Below, piece after piece: positions 8,495-18,190 of a DNA stretch of 64,000 nt. Source of the stretch: Schlesneria sp. DSM 10557. Its GTDB lineage: Bacteria; Planctomycetota; Planctomycetia; Planctomycetales; Planctomycetaceae. A program made the position numbers and the translations under genes. Below the pieces are notes generated by a model. The model was not told the origin of the DNA. It worked only from the letters and a program-made list of their open reading frames with translations, and did no database searches. The stretch spans positions 4,650,001 through 4,714,000 of the forward strand of contig NZ_CP124747.1 in NCBI RefSeq assembly GCF_041860085.1, given 5' to 3'. Position 1 is the first letter of the stretch, and each line of letters starts with the position of its first letter.

Positions 8495-9829
8495 TCAATG
8501 CACTGCCATCAGTGCTTCTGCTGACTTCACCGTCTTGAGGCCCGAGTTGATGTAGTCTTCAAACTCGCCTCTAAACTTCTTGATTGCGTTCTTGATTGGC
8601 CATGCGGCACCGTCGGAAAGACCACAGATTGTGGTTCCGGGAATGATCCCCATCGACGAAGCCACTTCGGTCAGGAGATCCAAGTCGCGGATCTGCCCTT
8701 CGCCCATACGAATACGGGTTAGAATCTTGTGCATCCAGGCAGTCCCTTCGCGGCACGGCGTACATTGTCCGCACGATTCGTGAGCGAAGAACCGGGCACA
8801 GTTGAAGAGCACATCGACCATACTTGTCTGATCATCAATGACCGTGACAGCTGCTGTACCAAGACCGAGACAGCCGGCTTTTCCGGGCCCGTTGAAGTCC
8901 AGTGGCAGGTCAAGTTCGTCGGCAGTCATGAAGCCCATGCTGATGCCGCCCGGAACAACGGCCTTCACTTTGCGACCCTTCCAGACACCACCACCTTGCT
9001 CTTCAATCAACTGGCGTGAGGTGACGCCCATCGGTAGTTCGTAACACCCCGGTTTGTTGATGTGGCCGCTGATACAGTAGAGCTTCGGACCATAGCTTCC
9101 TGCATCGCGAGGGTTATTGGGGTCTGGCGGAACACCCATGCTTTTGAACCACTCGGCGCCACGGTCGAGGATCTGTTTCACACAGGCCATCGTCTCGATG
9201 TTGTTAACAATGGTGGGTTTACGGAACAAACCTTCGATTGCAGGGAATGGGGGTTTGATGCGTGGCCAGGCACGCTTCCCCTCGAGGCTTTCGATCAGTC
9301 CCGTTTCTTCCCCGCAAATATAGGCTGCAGCACCCCTGTGCAGAACGACATCGAGGTCAAAGCCGGTGCCGTGAATGTTCTTGCCGAACAAGCCAGCGGC
9401 ATAACACTCTTCAATTGCCTTCTTAAGAGCGCGGTAGCTGCGTCCGTACTCGTAACGCAGATAGATGTAAGCCTTGTTTGAACGAATCGCATGGCAACTG
9501 ATGGCGATCCCTTCAAGGACCTGATGCGGATCCATTTCCATCAGGATTCGGTTGTTAAACGTGGCCGGTTCCGATTCATCGCCATTGATGGCGAGATAAA
9601 TGGGACCTTGATGATCCTTGGGCAGAAACGTCCACTTCAGTCCGGTGGGAAAGCCTGCCCCACCACGACCGCGGAGTCCAGAGTCTTTCACCAGATTGAT
9701 GACGTCGACAGGCGCCATTCCGAGGGCCTTCTTGAAGCCTTCGTATCCGCCGTCTTTCCGGTAGGTTTCGAGCGACTGGCTGTCGGGCTTGCCAATCCGC
9801 GCCAGCAGTGTTGGTTCAAAAGTAGCCAT
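8495..9829 (-). CDS. nuoF: NADH-quinone oxidoreductase subunit F
   Basis: NADH-binding and FMN-containing subunit of complex I, 444 aa. The FMN/NADH glycine-rich motif GRGGAGFPTG is at residues 54-63 and the second nucleotide motif AYICGEETGLIESLEG is near residue 175. The [4Fe-4S] cluster N3 ligands are in ESCGQCTPCREG (about residues 353-360), with a distal Cys in TICGLSDG about 40 residues later. These are standard spacings. Its partner nuoE lies 91 nt upstream and nuoG follows, so the electron-input module (E, F, G) is contiguous. Confidence 0.97.
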   Translation of the reverse strand: MATFEPTLLARIGKPDSQSLETYRKDGGYEGFKKALGMAPVDVINLVKDSGLRGRGGAGFPTGLKWTFLPKDHQGPIYLAINGDESEPATFNNRILMEMDPHQVLEGIAISCHAIRSNKAYIYLRYEYGRSYRALKKAIEECYAAGLFGKNIHGTGFDLDVVLHRGAAAYICGEETGLIESLEGKRAWPRIKPPFPAIEGLFRKPTIVNNIETMACVKQILDRGAEWFKSMGVPPDPNNPRDAGSYGPKLYCISGHINKPGCYELPMGVTSRQLIEEQGGGVWKGRKVKAVVPGGISMGFMTADELDLPLDFNGPGKAGCLGLGTAAVTVIDDQTSMVDVLFNCARFFAHESCGQCTPCREGTAWMHKILTRIRMGEGQIRDLDLLTEVASSMGIIPGTTICGLSDGAAWPIKNAIKKFRGEFEDYINSGLKTVKSAEALMAVH

Positions 9830-9920
9830 GGTGTTTTAAAGGGATTTCCAATCGGGGAACGATGTTGAATTACGATTGCTGCATCGGTTGATCAACTCGA
9901 TGGATCACCCATTTCTTTAT

Positions 9921-10406
9921 TTAGAGGGACTTCAAAAGTTCATCCGCCTTCTCTGGCGTGATGTTCATGTGAGCTTCGTCGTCGACCAAGATGCACGGGG
10001 CACCGTCACACGCACCGAGGCACTCGGCGAATTCCATTGTGACCTTGCCGTCCGCAGAGGTTTCGCCTGGGTGAACGTGCAGCTTCTCGCACATGTGTTG
10101 CAGCAGCTCTTCGCCGCCTCGCAGCATGCAGCTGATGCTGCGGCAGACCCACACTCGGTGCTTCCCCAGCTTGTGCTTTTCGTCTTTGAAGAACTGATAG
10201 AACGTCATCGTGTCGTGGACTTCGGCAGGACGAAGTTCCAGCAGTTCGGCGATCTCGCGAACGGCTTCAATCGAAACGTGTCGCTCTGCATCCTGCACCA
10301 GGTGCAGGGCTGGCAGCACAACGGCTCGCTTATTCGGATAGTTGGGAAACAGCGCCCGAATCTGGTTTCGCAGTTCCTCGCTCAACACTCCCATCGTTTC
10401 TCTCAT
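9921..10406 (-). CDS. nuoE: NADH-quinone oxidoreductase subunit E
   Basis: Thioredoxin-fold [2Fe-2S] subunit of complex I (N1a cluster), 161 aa. Ligands are C88-x4-C93 and C129-x3-C133, the usual pattern. The N-terminal helical region contains the segment LPALHLVQDAERHVSIEAV, recognisable in this family. It functions with NuoF in NADH oxidation. Start ATG at 10406; nuoD ends 171 nt upstream. Confidence 0.96.
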   Translation of the reverse strand: MRETMGVLSEELRNQIRALFPNYPNKRAVVLPALHLVQDAERHVSIEAVREIAELLELRPAEVHDTMTFYQFFKDEKHKLGKHRVWVCRSISCMLRGGEELLQHMCEKLHVHPGETSADGKVTMEFAECLGACDGAPCILVDDEAHMNITPEKADELLKSL

Positions 10407-10577
10407 TTCGCGAATAAGTGACTTCAGACAAAGCCTGCAACCAGTCCGCTTTTACAGGGGACACCGGCTCGGTTGCTTGATCACGGCTTATCAGGCTCGT
10501 AAGTCGGCTCGTAACAAAACATCGTTATAAGTCACCGCACTGGCAGCACGGTGGTGACTGCCGGACCGGGTTCGGGG

Positions 10578-11798
10578 TTACCGATCCAGTTCAGCAGCGA
10601 TGATATTCAGGCTACCCAATACCGCAACGACATCACTGAGCTGATGGTTCTTGATGATGTGCGGGAAGGTTGCAAAGTGGATGTAGCTGGGTGGTCGTGT
10701 CCGTGCGCGATAGGAACGAGGACTGCCATCGCCAACAATGTAATAACCGAGTTCACCGTTCGGCGATTCGGTCGCTGCGTAGATTTCTTCCTTCGGAGTT
10801 GGAAACCCGCGGTTGGGCATCATGACTTCGAAGTGCTGGATCAGGCCTTCGATACTTCGATAGACCGCTGGTTTCGCCGGGATGACAGCCTTGCTTCCGG
10901 CGTCGACGTTGACCGGTCCTTCAGGGATGTTCTCGATGCACTGCTCGATGATCTTGATGCTTTCGAGCATTTCCTGCATGCGGACGAGATAACGTGCGTA
11001 GCAATCGCCGTCTTTCGAGGCGATAACCTTGAAGTCGAGGTCAGGGTACGCCAGATACGGTTCGTCCTTACGTAAGTCACGCAGGACGCCGCTGGCTCGG
11101 GCGAGTGGACCGGTGACGCCCATGTTGATGGCATCTTCGGTGCTCAGGTAACCGATTCCTTTGACTCGCTCGATGAAAATGCGGTTGCGGGTCAGCAGCC
11201 GATGGACTTCGTCGTGAACCGCTGCGAATCCCTTGACGAAGCTGCGAACCTTGTCGACCCAGGCATTATTGACGTCGAAAGCGACGCCACCCACTCGGGT
11301 ATAGCTCGTGTGGAAGCGCTGGCCCGAGGCAGTTTCGACAATGTCGTAGATCAGTTCGCGCTGACGGAAGAAGTAAAGGAACGCTGTGAAACCACCCAGG
11401 TCCAGCGCACAGGTGCCGGTGTTCAGCAGGTGGTCCTGAATTCGCATTAATTCGGCGAGGATCGTTCGCAGATACTTACACCGAGGAGTCAGTTCGATTC
11501 CGAGCAGCTTCTCGACAGCGTGGTGCCACGAAATCTCATTGTGAAGCGGAGAAATGTAATTCATCCGGTCCACAATGGTGACGTACTGATTGAAATCGAG
11601 ATGCTCACCGAGTTTTTCAAACCCGGAGTGGAGATATCCAATGTGTGGCACCGCGTTGACTACGGTCTCACCATCCAGCGTCAGTACCAGACGGAGGGTG
11701 GTGTGCGTAGCAGGATGTTGAGGTCCGAAGTTGAGTGTCCAGAGATACTCTTTATCGGGGGCATCCAATTCAGCGAGATCAGAAACTTCAAAAGGCAT
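10578..11798 (-). CDS. nuoD: NADH-quinone oxidoreductase subunit D
   Basis: 49-kDa-type subunit of complex I, related to the large subunit of NiFe hydrogenases but lacking the metal-binding cysteines. It has 406 aa. Diagnostic stretches are LNFGPQHPATHTTLRLVLTLDGE at the N-terminus, HIGYLHSGFEKLGE, the region after SPLHNEISW, and GELGYYIVGDGSPRSYRARTR near the C-terminus, which helps form the quinone site. It is separate from nuoC here (some lineages fuse them), with a 53-nt gap between the two. Confidence 0.97.
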   Translation of the reverse strand: MPFEVSDLAELDAPDKEYLWTLNFGPQHPATHTTLRLVLTLDGETVVNAVPHIGYLHSGFEKLGEHLDFNQYVTIVDRMNYISPLHNEISWHHAVEKLLGIELTPRCKYLRTILAELMRIQDHLLNTGTCALDLGGFTAFLYFFRQRELIYDIVETASGQRFHTSYTRVGGVAFDVNNAWVDKVRSFVKGFAAVHDEVHRLLTRNRIFIERVKGIGYLSTEDAINMGVTGPLARASGVLRDLRKDEPYLAYPDLDFKVIASKDGDCYARYLVRMQEMLESIKIIEQCIENIPEGPVNVDAGSKAVIPAKPAVYRSIEGLIQHFEVMMPNRGFPTPKEEIYAATESPNGELGYYIVGDGSPRSYRARTRPPSYIHFATFPHIIKNHQLSDVVAVLGSLNIIAAELDR

Positions 11799-11851
11799 GA
11801 TCGTCTCTTGGACGGTTGTTGGAAATCAGACACGCAACAAAGATGCGGCCG

Positions 11852-12346
11852 TCAGCTTTCGGCGCGAGTGATCACAGGGAAGTTGTGACGCTCGCCGCGG
11901 CCTTTCAGCGGGTAGTCTTTTCGCAGCGGATAAGCCGTGAATTCGTCCGGGGTCAGAATTCGCCGCAAATCGGGGTGGCCCGAGAACCGGATTCCGAACA
12001 TGTCATAAACTTCACGTTCCAGCCAGTCGGCCGATTTCCACAGGGAATAGACCGATGGAAGCAGCGGCTCGGGATCATTCACGTGCGTCTTCAGGATCAG
12101 ACGTTCGCCCGTTTTCGTGTTGACGAGGACATAGACCACGCCGAACCGGTCTTTCGCTCCCTCGTACTCGAGGTAGTCGACGGCGGTGATCTCTGACAGC
12201 ATGTCGAAGTGCTGCTCGTTTTTCAGAAAAGCCAGGATTTCAAACAGCTTTCCTGCTGGAACGACCACGCGTCGATTGTCACGAAACTGACTGAAAGTCA
12301 GTTCATCGCCGGGATATGTTGCCTTCAAGGCCTCTTCAGCAGACAT
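11852..12346 (-). CDS. nuoC: NADH-quinone oxidoreductase subunit C
   Basis: 30-kDa-type subunit of the complex I peripheral arm, 164 aa. The family signature [27 protein letters not shown] is at residues about 110-137, followed by [10 protein letters not shown]. It carries no cofactor; its role is structural, with NuoD and NuoB. The frame starts at ATG 12346 and the upstream nuoB stop is 111 nt away. Confidence 0.96.
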   Translation of the reverse strand: MSAEEALKATYPGDELTFSQFRDNRRVVVPAGKLFEILAFLKNEQHFDMLSEITAVDYLEYEGAKDRFGVVYVLVNTKTGERLILKTHVNDPEPLLPSVYSLWKSADWLEREVYDMFGIRFSGHPDLRRILTPDEFTAYPLRKDYPLKGRGERHNFPVITRAES

Positions 12347-12457
12347 TGTTTGTCAACCAGACTGAATAAGTGGATCAAGGTTTCAAGACACGGTCAAAAG
12401 GCTCTGTGAGAAGCCATTCAGCGGCAGCCCCTGTGGGTCGCCGCGGTGTCATTCAAC

Positions 12458-13033
12458 TCAGTTCAACGCAACAAGTTTTTCGTTCGCTTCGCGGATGCGA
12501 ATGAGTTCATCCAGATCGAATGGAGCGGGACCTGTTGGCTGGGTTCGTTTGCCAAACTCAGTTCCGTTCAGGGTGCCCCCGTTCTTGATTTTGTCCTGCA
12601 AGGCGATGATGCCTGCCATCAATTGCTCAGGACGGGGAGGACAGCCGGGAACGTAAAGATCGACGGGAATGAAGCGGTCGACTCCTTGCACCACGGCATA
12701 GGTGTCGAACACACCGCCGGTGCAGGCGCAAGCGCCCATGCTGATGCACCACTTGGGTTCGGGCATCTGCAGCCAGATACGCTGGAGCACGGGAAGCATC
12801 TTCATGGCGACGCGTCCCGCGACGATCATGAGATCGCATTGACGTGGACTGAATCGCATGACTTCGGCACCGAACCGGGCGAGGTCGAAGCGGGAAGATG
12901 CCGTTGCCATCAGTTCAATACCACAGCAGGCGGTGGCAAACGGCATTGGCCAGAGGCTGTTGGATCGGGCCCAACTTGCTGCCGCATCCAGACTTGTCAT
13001 AAAGACATTGTCGGGAACGTCTTTCATCGCCAT
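12458..13033 (-). CDS. nuoB: NADH-quinone oxidoreductase subunit B
   Basis: Carries the [4Fe-4S] cluster N2 that hands electrons to quinone. From the chosen start it is 191 aa. Ligands are C36, C37, C102 and C131, with spacings identical to E. coli NuoB (65 and 29 residues). The open frame begins at 13054, but the ATG at 13031-13033 is preceded by AAAAGGGG at 7-nt spacing whereas the upstream ATG has none, so the downstream start is chosen. It overlaps the end of nuoA (stop at 13024) by ten bases, indicating translational coupling. Confidence 0.95.
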   Translation of the reverse strand: MAMKDVPDNVFMTSLDAAASWARSNSLWPMPFATACCGIELMATASSRFDLARFGAEVMRFSPRQCDLMIVAGRVAMKMLPVLQRIWLQMPEPKWCISMGACACTGGVFDTYAVVQGVDRFIPVDLYVPGCPPRPEQLMAGIIALQDKIKNGGTLNGTEFGKRTQPTGPAPFDLDELIRIREANEKLVALN

Positions 13034-13419
13034 TTGAAGACCCCTTTTCGCCATGCGTAGACGTACGCAATTGCGAGTGTCGACATAAAGACCAGCATGA
13101 CACCGAACACAGTGCCTCGCAATTCGACAGGAACGCCTACGGGATTAGCGCCTGTCGAGTCGTCGAGGTAACCCGCAACGGCCCATGGGTACAAAAACAA
13201 GAGTTCCACGTCAAACACGAGGAACAGAATGGCGACCAGATAAAACTTGACGTCAAAAGGCTGACGTGCATCGCCGACTGGATCCATCCCCGACTCGTAC
13301 GGCATCTGTTTTACAGCCGTTTTCTTGCGAGGGCCGACGATGTGGATGATGGTCAGGTTCGTGATGACGAACCCCACCAAAACCCCGACGAACAGCAGTA
13401 TCGGATACGAACTTTCCAT
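13024..13419 (-). CDS. nuoA: NADH-quinone oxidoreductase subunit A
   Basis: Three-helix membrane subunit of complex I, 131 aa. The motif [36 protein letters not shown] is diagnostic: the Glu-Ser-Gly loop is part of the quinone-site gating region. Helices are at about residues 5-25, 65-85 and 100-122. It is the first gene of the nuo operon, with a candidate promoter about 110 nt upstream. Confidence 0.96.
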   Translation of the reverse strand: MESSYPILLFVGVLVGFVITNLTIIHIVGPRKKTAVKQMPYESGMDPVGDARQPFDVKFYLVAILFLVFDVELLFLYPWAVAGYLDDSTGANPVGVPVELRGTVFGVMLVFMSTLAIAYVYAWRKGVFKWR

Positions 13420-13527
13420 GCGTTGCAGCCTTGGTCCTTCGTAAAATGGCTTCCCATAAGGGAAGAGGTTCCACTATGCGGCGGTCGAAATGCAAGATTC
13501 GCGCCACATGAGTCGGGTCGATTCGGG

Positions 13528-13556
13528 ATTCTAGGACCGGCCCCGGTAAACTGCAA
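13528..13556 (-). promoter_or_regulatory. Candidate sigma-70-type promoter for the nuo operon
   Basis: On the minus strand, TTGCAG (13551-13556) is followed by a 17-nt spacer and TAGAAT (13528-13533). The -10 matches consensus at five of six positions, the -35 at three. The predicted transcript starts near 13520 and has a leader of about 100 nt before nuoA. That leader contains the inverted repeat CTTCCC-ATAA-GGGAAG (13450-13465), which could be a hairpin or an operator. Found by eye only. Confidence 0.45.
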
Positions 13557-13594
13557 CGCAATCTTTCGCAGGAAACGGGAACCAGCCGCTTTCT

Positions 13595-15361
13595 TCAGGG
13601 AGAATTGGTCTGAGCACGGACCAGTGGATTGAGAAACCACGTTCCTGGGCCGATCGGATCCGCTTCCGGTAAAGGATATTCCTCCCCTGTGAGTTCTTTT
13701 AATGCCCACCGCCTTGCGAGTGAAATGGCATCGTTAGAATTCCCTTTTTCGAGAAGGTTCCGAAATTCCGGCGCGTACTCTTGGGCTTTCATCCGCCCCA
13801 GCGACACGATGCTCAATTGTTTGATCAGAATGAACTCTGGAGGCATCGTCCCTTCGTCGTTCACGCGATCGATGAGCAGCTCGGCCACGGTGGGATCCGG
13901 CGTTCCCGTGTGTAACTTGCCCAAGGCCCAGATCGCCGCTCCTCGCGAACGCTCACCCATGGCTCCGACTTTGGGGATGTACCCGATCATGTCCCGCTCG
14001 GCCTGTTTGACCTGCATTTTTCCGCACGCCTCCAGGAGGTGGGCGACTTGCTGATCGAGCCCCGCGGGATAGACGTTCTTGCGCGCGATGGTCTGTCTGC
14101 GAATCTTATCCACGATGGCGGAAGCCGTCGCAGGGTCGGCAATCTTGCGTAAGGCCCAGGCGGAACTCACCATCACCTCGCGCCGCTCTGATTCCAGCAG
14201 TTCGACGAATCGAGTTGAGGCAGGCTGGTGTTCGAGGGACCCGAGTAACAAGGCGGATTGTTCCTGTCCCTGCCACTGATCACGCTGCGCGATGGCCATG
14301 GATGTAGATCGAATCGTTTCGTCAAGCGCGGGATCCTGGGCCAGTCGGAGTAGCTCCGTAGACACATGCTGCCGAATTCCCGGATGAAGGTCATTCAGCA
14401 GCTCTGCCAGCGCGGGGATTCGGTCGGTCGTCGGCAGCTTGATGTAGGCAATGGCCCCCTGCATCCGGACATTGGCGTCCAGATTTTTCATCGCCCCCTC
14501 GGCAAGTGGCAGCACCAGATGAGAGTCGATCTGGTTGAGTCGCTCGAGGGCGGCCGCTGCGAGTGTGGGTTCCTGTTCGGTTGCGAGTTCCAGCAGCGAC
14601 TTGATTGCGGCTTCACTGGTGTGACGCTGGAGCAGATGGATGGCGCAGCGGCGATTAATAATCGGGGACTTCCGTTTCTCTGCCTGAAGCAACTGCGCGT
14701 CGGACTCAAGGCCGGTTTCCGCCAGTGCACCGGCCGCAGCCGCAGCCGCGAGACGAATATCGGGAGATCGAGCGACATCAAGAGCGATGTTTCTAAGCGT
14801 TGGCAGGGCGCTCACTTCCTGAACTCGGGCGAGGCCTCGGACCGCCAGCAGCAGTTCGCGACGATGCTGCTTGTTCGATGCGTCCAGTCGTTCCTTCCAG
14901 ACAGTGCGAATCGGTTCGAAATCCCAGTCCGCCAGCGCCGGCTCAACGAGTTGCCGCAGATCGGATCCCCCCTTCTGGGACCATTCCAGCAGCTTGCTGG
15001 CGGAATCGCGTGAATCAAGCGTGATCAAAGCTCGGGCCGCGGCATAGCGAGCCGCGGGATGCGTTGATTCGGTTGTGAGAATGGTTTCGAGAGTAGGAAT
15101 CGCCTGGAGCAGGTCTGGTACTCCCTTTTTGTGCGCAAGCGAGATCGATTCGGCGGCCATCCGCTGATAGTCCGTCTCGGGCCGCTTCAGAACTTCAAAC
15201 CACAACTGAAGGTGCTTCGGCATCGGCTGGACCGGGGCCGGCGGCAGCGGTCGGCAATCCGGGTCTGACTCCATCAGGAAATCAGGCACGATTTCAGCGC
15301 AGGCCGTCGACACGATTGCGATGGTGAAGACCATTACGTAAGTGAAGATACGATACAACAT
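13595..15361 (-). CDS. Exported HEAT-repeat protein
   Basis: A 588-aa protein from the ATG at 15361; the frame opens ten codons earlier at 15391 and the start is uncertain. It begins with a Sec-type signal (YRIFTYVMVFTIAIVSTACA). The remainder is alpha-helical repeats of about 30-40 residues rich in Ala, Leu and Arg, with recurring patterns such as ARYAAARALITLD, IRLAAAAAAGALAETG, VRMQGAIAYIKL and GAAIWALGKL, characteristic of HEAT/PBS-lyase-like repeats, which mediate protein-protein contacts. It is the last gene of the ABC-transporter set on the minus strand and lies 175 nt upstream of nuoA. The partner and function are unknown. Confidence 0.75.
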   Translation of the reverse strand: MLYRIFTYVMVFTIAIVSTACAEIVPDFLMESDPDCRPLPPAPVQPMPKHLQLWFEVLKRPETDYQRMAAESISLAHKKGVPDLLQAIPTLETILTTESTHPAARYAAARALITLDSRDSASKLLEWSQKGGSDLRQLVEPALADWDFEPIRTVWKERLDASNKQHRRELLLAVRGLARVQEVSALPTLRNIALDVARSPDIRLAAAAAAGALAETGLESDAQLLQAEKRKSPIINRRCAIHLLQRHTSEAAIKSLLELATEQEPTLAAAALERLNQIDSHLVLPLAEGAMKNLDANVRMQGAIAYIKLPTTDRIPALAELLNDLHPGIRQHVSTELLRLAQDPALDETIRSTSMAIAQRDQWQGQEQSALLLGSLEHQPASTRFVELLESERREVMVSSAWALRKIADPATASAIVDKIRRQTIARKNVYPAGLDQQVAHLLEACGKMQVKQAERDMIGYIPKVGAMGERSRGAAIWALGKLHTGTPDPTVAELLIDRVNDEGTMPPEFILIKQLSIVSLGRMKAQEYAPEFRNLLEKGNSNDAISLARRWALKELTGEEYPLPEADPIGPGTWFLNPLVRAQTNSP

Positions 15362-15509
15362 GGCAAATCGTCTCTTGTCAGTTAACAGCATTCTTGATTC
15401 CGTCCGGTGCAGGCATCGAGGTGTAAAGAGGGGCGTGATCTCGTCAGGCCCCCCGCTCTGCCGCTATGAAAACACCAGACACAGGCAGCTTCGGCGCAAT
15501 GGCCCTGCG

Positions 15510-17168
15510 TTACTTTGGCCGCGAGATTCGATACGTCTGCATCAGCAGAACGGCCAGCGAAAGGACTGAGCCAATCCCCAGAATCCACCAGTTTGCAGGG
15601 ATCAATGAATAGTTTTGAAATCCGGGCATCCGTATGACGGACAGAGCTGCTGCGATCGGGTTGACCGTCAGTGCCGTTTCAACAGTTTTGTGGCCGAATG
15701 GAGCATCTCTGCCCAGCCACACGAGCAGCGGCAGCGCGCAAATCGACAGCAGGAGGCCATAAGCTCCGGCCGTGGCGGGGGCTGTCTGGGAGAAGAGGCT
15801 GCCAACAGCGGCACTTAACAACATGGCGAACACCGCTGTGGCAGCGAGGCAAACCACGACTCGGGTGACCTGTTGACTCATTCCCGGTTCGATGTAAACC
15901 ATGATCAGATAGCCGGGCAATGTTGCGCACAGGATCAACATCAGCGGCAGCAGAACGCTGAGCAACTTGCCCCAGACGATCCGCGTGATGGACATGGGGG
16001 TTGCCTGCAGGAGTTGCCAGCCCCGGCTTTCGCGTTCGCTGCTCAACAGACCAGCGGACATACTGGGAGTGACGAGTACGACCAGGGCCACCTGCATCAC
16101 AACCATGATGCCACCGATGGTTTCCACGCCCCAGTTGAAAGTTCCCGCTGTGGTCGCGTAGGTGAGGGCGAGAGACAGGACGGCACAGAATGCGACGAGA
16201 CGCAACAGCCAGTGCAGTCTGCCAAAGCGACGGCAACGGAATTCCTTCATCATGACGGGATTCACAAGCCCGGAAATGCCTTTGGAACGGCGCTGTGGAT
16301 CCACCAGAAAGAAGAGTCGACGGAAGTACTGGACCGCGCCGGGCTGATCATCGCTGATCGTTCCTGCGGCCCGCGCCTTGTCGAAGATGGTGTGATTCAG
16401 TCGAGACATCGTCCAGATCGATGCCACCACCGAGATGATCAGTGAGGCGATCGTGAACTGCCCGAGCAGGTCTTTGTGCGACAGCAATCCCTGACTGCCT
16501 AAGTCACCCGCTCCTGTCAGTGAGAGCATCACTGCAAACGGAGAGAGGCTGCGCAGTACTTCACCGAGATCTGCCAGTGTCCCATTGGTTCCCTGAAAGA
16601 AATAATGAGGACCAAGCGTCAGAATGCACAGACACAGGACGACACCGTAGGTGATCCGGACAGCGGAATCGATCGAACTGGCGTAACTGCTGACCAGCAG
16701 GCCCAGCACTGCGTACTGAACGGCGACCAGCACCAGTAGCTGATAGACTTTGCCAATGTCGTTGTAGAGAGACAGTCCCCCCATGGCGTAGCAGGCACTC
16801 GCGGCTGGAAGACTCATCACGAGGATGATTCCTGCGAAGGCGAGCACCGCTGCCAGCTTCCCGAAGAAGATTCGAGCCGGGCCGAGGGGTGTATTGAGCA
16901 GCAGCGCGAGCGTTCCCTGAATCTTTTCGCGGATGATGCTGGTTGCGGGAAAGACGGGCAGCAGTAGCAGCAGCGTCGCCAGCAGGCCATAAGCAAATAG
17001 CTGAAAGACCTGCTGTGATCGGCTTCCCGACAGGGCGACCCGTGCATCCGTGGGCCACCGCAGCGCGACGAGGACGGCGAAGAGGATGACCAGCCCGCAT
17101 TGCAGTGTCATCATTCGTCGGCGACGCAGCAGTGTCGTGAGTTCTCGTAACACCATCGCTTTAAGCAT
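15510..17168 (-). CDS. ABC-2 type transporter permease, fused two-half form
   Basis: A 552-aa integral membrane protein with about 12 hydrophobic segments in two groups of roughly six, separated by a hydrophilic region (about residues 245-310). Each half starts with a short basic amphipathic stretch (MVLRELTTLLRRRRMM, and NPVMMKEFRCRRFGR) followed by a helix, the usual start of an ABC-2 permease domain. This looks like a duplicated and fused permease rather than the more common single half. Its first eight bases overlap the end of the ATPase gene (ATGCTTAA), which ties the two as one transporter. The substrate cannot be read from the sequence. Confidence 0.85.
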   Translation of the reverse strand: MLKAMVLRELTTLLRRRRMMTLQCGLVILFAVLVALRWPTDARVALSGSRSQQVFQLFAYGLLATLLLLLPVFPATSIIREKIQGTLALLLNTPLGPARIFFGKLAAVLAFAGIILVMSLPAASACYAMGGLSLYNDIGKVYQLLVLVAVQYAVLGLLVSSYASSIDSAVRITYGVVLCLCILTLGPHYFFQGTNGTLADLGEVLRSLSPFAVMLSLTGAGDLGSQGLLSHKDLLGQFTIASLIISVVASIWTMSRLNHTIFDKARAAGTISDDQPGAVQYFRRLFFLVDPQRRSKGISGLVNPVMMKEFRCRRFGRLHWLLRLVAFCAVLSLALTYATTAGTFNWGVETIGGIMVVMQVALVVLVTPSMSAGLLSSERESRGWQLLQATPMSITRIVWGKLLSVLLPLMLILCATLPGYLIMVYIEPGMSQQVTRVVVCLAATAVFAMLLSAAVGSLFSQTAPATAGAYGLLLSICALPLLVWLGRDAPFGHKTVETALTVNPIAAALSVIRMPGFQNYSLIPANWWILGIGSVLSLAVLLMQTYRISRPK

Positions 17169-18186
17169 GAACGGGACCTCCCGCTTTCACTGGCTTGGAC
17201 GCAACGGCCACGGGGGGGCGTGTGAAGGACATGAAGGCTTCTTCCAGGTCTGTCTGCACTTCGCGGAACTGTGTGACCCGGATCCCCGATTGAACCAGTT
17301 GCGCCAGGACCGAACTGAGTTCGGCCTCCGGTAGTGCTGTGCGGAAGCGGACCGTGGCTTCGGCGGGGGATTCAACAACATCAGCACCGGGCTCGATGGC
17401 TTGCCGGATGATGTTGCCCGCTTGCGGCACCTGTTCTGCCGAGACGAGTTGAGATTCGATGGTCCGTTGCTGGCTGACCTGGCGTCCAATTTCCGCAACA
17501 GTTCCAAAGGCACGCAGGGTTCCGTGCGTCATGATGGCGACACGATCACAAATGCGTGTCAGCTCGGGAAGAATGTGGCTGGTCACCATCAAAGTCTTCC
17601 CCTGACGTGCGAGTTGAATCAGCAAATCTCGCATCTCGATACGGGCCTGGGGATCAAGGCCGTTGACGGGTTCGTCGAGGATCAGAACCTTGGGATCGTG
17701 CAGCAGCGTGCGGGCGAGACCGACACGCTGTTGCATCCCGTGGCTCAGACTTTCGACAAAGCGATCCTTCATGTACTCGGTTCCGGTTGTCGCCATGACC
17801 TCGTTAATTCGTTTTGACCGAGGCCCGGGCGCGATTCCGAACGCGGCCCCGAAGAAGTCCAGATATTCCCGCACGCGCATGTTGTCGTAAGAGCCGAACT
17901 TGTCGGGCATATACCCCACCAGACGCTTGATCTTGGCCGATTCACGGACGCAGTCGACACCGGCAATGCTGGCTGTTCCCGATGTCGGTCGAATCAGACC
18001 GACGAGAATCTTGATCGCGGTCGTCTTTCCCGCCCCGTTGGGGCCAATCAGACCAAGGATCTGTCCCGCGTTCAGTGTCAGGGTCAGGTCATTCAGTGCT
18101 CTGAACGAACCGTACTCTTTCGTCAGGTTCCGCAGTTCTACAACGGGGGTGTCATTTGCTGTTTCGGACGGTGGATTCGATTTCAT
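17161..18186 (-). CDS. ABC transporter ATP-binding protein
   Basis: A 341-aa nucleotide-binding subunit. Walker A is GPNGAGKTT (residues 48-56), the signature is LSHGMQQRVG (variant of LSGGQ), Walker B is VLILDEPVNGLD, and the H-loop is TSHILPE. The C-terminal 110 residues form an extra domain common in DrrA/CcmA-type ATPases that pair with ABC-2 permeases. The start lies four bases after the stop of the 873-aa gene, and the 3' end overlaps the permease gene, so the three are probably co-translated. Export of a lipid, polysaccharide or protein is possible; no substrate is shown. Confidence 0.92.
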   Translation of the reverse strand: MKSNPPSETANDTPVVELRNLTKEYGSFRALNDLTLTLNAGQILGLIGPNGAGKTTAIKILVGLIRPTSGTASIAGVDCVRESAKIKRLVGYMPDKFGSYDNMRVREYLDFFGAAFGIAPGPRSKRINEVMATTGTEYMKDRFVESLSHGMQQRVGLARTLLHDPKVLILDEPVNGLDPQARIEMRDLLIQLARQGKTLMVTSHILPELTRICDRVAIMTHGTLRAFGTVAEIGRQVSQQRTIESQLVSAEQVPQAGNIIRQAIEPGADVVESPAEATVRFRTALPEAELSSVLAQLVQSGIRVTQFREVQTDLEEAFMSFTRPPVAVASKPVKAGGPVHA

Positions 18187-18190
18187 GTGT